Shown here in pieces: positions 63,028-64,000 of a DNA stretch of 64,000 nucleotides. Position numbers and translations under genes: made by a program. Under the pieces are notes generated by a model. It saw only the letters and a list, made by a program, of their open reading frames with translations. It was not told the origin of the DNA and ran no database searches. This DNA comes from Faecalicatena orotica (lineage in GTDB: Bacteria; Bacillota; Clostridia; Lachnospirales; Lachnospiraceae): contig NZ_QGDL01000016.1 in the NCBI RefSeq assembly GCF_003149245.1, forward strand, positions 90,454-154,453. Reading direction: 5' to 3'. Each line of letters opens with the position of its first letter. The stretch's first letter is position 1.

Positions 63028-63573
63028 ATGATGTACTGGATTATTCTGATAGTCCTGGCAGTTTTAATTTTAGTCACCATCATTGCCACGATTGTGACGA
63101 TTGTTAAGGAACGAAAAGTATATAAGAGTTATGAGCTTGATGAAGAGATAGATGATGAAGATGAGGATGAAGAGGATTACGACGAGCGTCCTGCAAAGAA
63201 ACGCAGGAAGAAGGCTGTGGAAGAGGAACCGGCTCCTGCTCCTAAGAAGAAACGCTGGAAACTCATCCTTGAGAACGTAGATACACAGGAACGCTACGAT
63301 TTCATTTTCTATGACAGCTTTGGAATCGGAAGAACTACGAAGGAAGTGGCGTTCGAGGAGTTCCTTCCGCTGCCTGATGACAAGAAGATTTCCAAGGTCC
63401 ACTGTTCTATCGTGAGAAGTAAAGACAAGCTGTACTTAAGGGATGAGGGATCAAAGAATCACACATATCTGAACGGTAAGAAGATTCAGAAGCCGATCCT
63501 GATCCAAAAGGAAGATATCATATCCATCGGTGAGACAGATCTGGAAGTAGTTAGAATTTTAAGAGAAGCATAG
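63028..63573 (+). CDS. Membrane-anchored FHA-domain protein
   Basis: A 181-residue protein with one N-terminal membrane segment (2-26), an acidic then basic linker and a C-terminal FHA domain (about 95-180): FGIGRTTKEV, KISKVHCSIV, NHTYLNGKKI. FHA domains bind phosphothreonine, so a Ser/Thr kinase partner is implied. It could supply the FHA function missing from the DUF6382 protein of the Tad operon. AAGGAG precedes the ATG. Confidence 0.9.
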   Translation: MMYWIILIVLAVLILVTIIATIVTIVKERKVYKSYELDEEIDDEDEDEEDYDERPAKKRRKKAVEEEPAPAPKKKRWKLILENVDTQERYDFIFYDSFGIGRTTKEVAFEEFLPLPDDKKISKVHCSIVRSKDKLYLRDEGSKNHTYLNGKKIQKPILIQKEDIISIGETDLEVVRILREA

Positions 63574-63598
63574 TCAGGTACGGAATGTATCTGGCGGG

Positions 63599-63628
63599 GC
63601 CCGGAACTTTTTGTTTCCGGGCTTTTCT
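63599..63628 (+). terminator. Terminator of the FHA gene
   Basis: GCCCGGAA (63599-63606) with TTCCGGGC (63615-63622), followed by TTTT. Confidence 0.85.
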
Positions 63629-63783
63629 GCTGTTTCCATTACTTTTTACCTCACCTTTTTGCGTGAATTCCAAAACTGAACCCTGTATGCAAGACTAAAT
63701 CCCACGTACCATTAAAAAACGTACTGATTTAAAGAAATTTTTCATCACATTTGCGCCATTACGTGCTAAAATAAATATGAATT

Positions 63784-63907
63784 TATAAGAAACTCCATAA
63801 ACCGGGTACAGCAAACAGACCTCTGGGAGATCGACTTGCAAGACTAACTCCTACAGGTCGGACATGATGATGTGAAAGTTGTCCGGGATATGGTGGCTTG
63901 TATTTTT
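63784..63907. ncRNA. Candidate structured RNA
   Basis: A rod-like fold: TATAAG (63784-63789) pairs with CTTGTA, CCAT and CCGG near 63795-63805 with CCGG and ATGG near 63880-63892, and GACCT...GGAG with CTCC...AGGTC around 63820-63860. It is followed by ATTTTTAT on the plus strand. No promoter is convincing and I recognise no family. It lies at the 3' side of the minus-strand gene that enters from the right, so the strand is uncertain. Confidence 0.35.
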
Positions 63908-63912
63908 ATCGT

Positions 63913-63999
63913 TTAATGCTTAAGCAGCTTCGGGCTTAGTACCACATCATCAGGTGCTATGTACTGAAGCTGCAGTGCTTTCAGCACTTCTTCATCAAA
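63913..63999 (-). CDS. 3' end of a gene cut by the window edge
   Basis: The minus strand reads 28 sense codons and a stop: FDEEVLKALQLQYIAPDDVV, then LSPKLLKH. Its composition is protein-like and in the same style as the neighbouring genes. The family cannot be assigned from this fragment; the gene continues beyond 64000. Confidence 0.55.
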   Translation of the reverse strand, partial: FDEEVLKALQLQYIAPDDVVLSPKLLKH

Positions 64000-64000
64000 C

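Noticed and set aside
1..64000. tRNA or rRNA genes
   Set aside because: Intergenic regions were scanned for cloverleaf arms and rRNA landmarks; none were convincing.

Overview
The window looks like chromosomal DNA from a spore-forming Clostridia member, most likely a gut Lachnospiraceae (moderate GC, strong AGGAGG ribosome sites). The evidence is SpoIID, a SpoIIQ-like protein, BofA, a CwlD-like amidase, rubrerythrins, a clostridial Tad pilus set and an intracellular fucosidase locus. I saw no rRNA, tRNA, CRISPR array, prophage or intact insertion sequence. Genus is not resolved.

Layout. 0.1-0.2 kb: a multi-hairpin repeat. 0.3-6 kb: a hybrid histidine kinase, a DacF-type carboxypeptidase and a BTAD-type regulator. 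6.1-13 kb: a T-box-controlled ileS, then glgP and a membrane protein. 13-15 kb: spoIID and a spoIIQ-like gene. 15-25 kb: a fucose-glycan locus (binding protein, two permeases, three different GH29 fucosidases) followed by two tail-to-tail LacI regulators. 25-29 kb: a GIY-YIG protein, a shrunken PD-(D/E)XK protein and a peroxide-defence group (rubrerythrin, reverse rubrerythrin, PerR). 29-32 kb: an NlpC/P60 hydrolase, a DnaA-box cluster, a second multi-hairpin repeat, a DUF1858 protein and a MecA-like adaptor. 32-38 kb: a second sugar operon (permeases, binding protein and an unassigned 586-residue barrel-like protein). 38-44.6 kb: a GH18 spore-type hydrolase, a CwlD-like amidase, a Sua5 protein fused to a dead phosphatase domain, upp, dCMP deaminase and bofA. 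44.6-53.2 kb: a complete-looking Tad/Flp pilus operon. 53-64 kb: rhomboid protease, orphan kinase, HIT protein, ECF sigma factor, murG, a DUF4367-type membrane protein, pgi, a C-type-lectin-like protein and an FHA protein.

How it works together. The two sugar operons each carry a CUT1 importer without an ATPase, so a shared ATPase elsewhere must power them. All three fucosidases lack signal peptides, so fucosylated oligosaccharides are probably imported and then trimmed inside the cell. Sporulation wall genes recur, and two of them (spoIID and the cwlD-like gene) share an odd feature: the ribosome site lies in the 3' arm of a terminator-like hairpin and the start codon touches its U-tract.

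Most worth a second look: the multi-hairpin repeat family; the isolated DnaA-box cluster; the unassigned protein of the second sugar operon; the structured leader and unusual accessory domains of the Tad operon; the Sua5-pseudophosphatase fusion, possibly leaderless; and a 159-bp inverted-repeat element near 58.9 kb.
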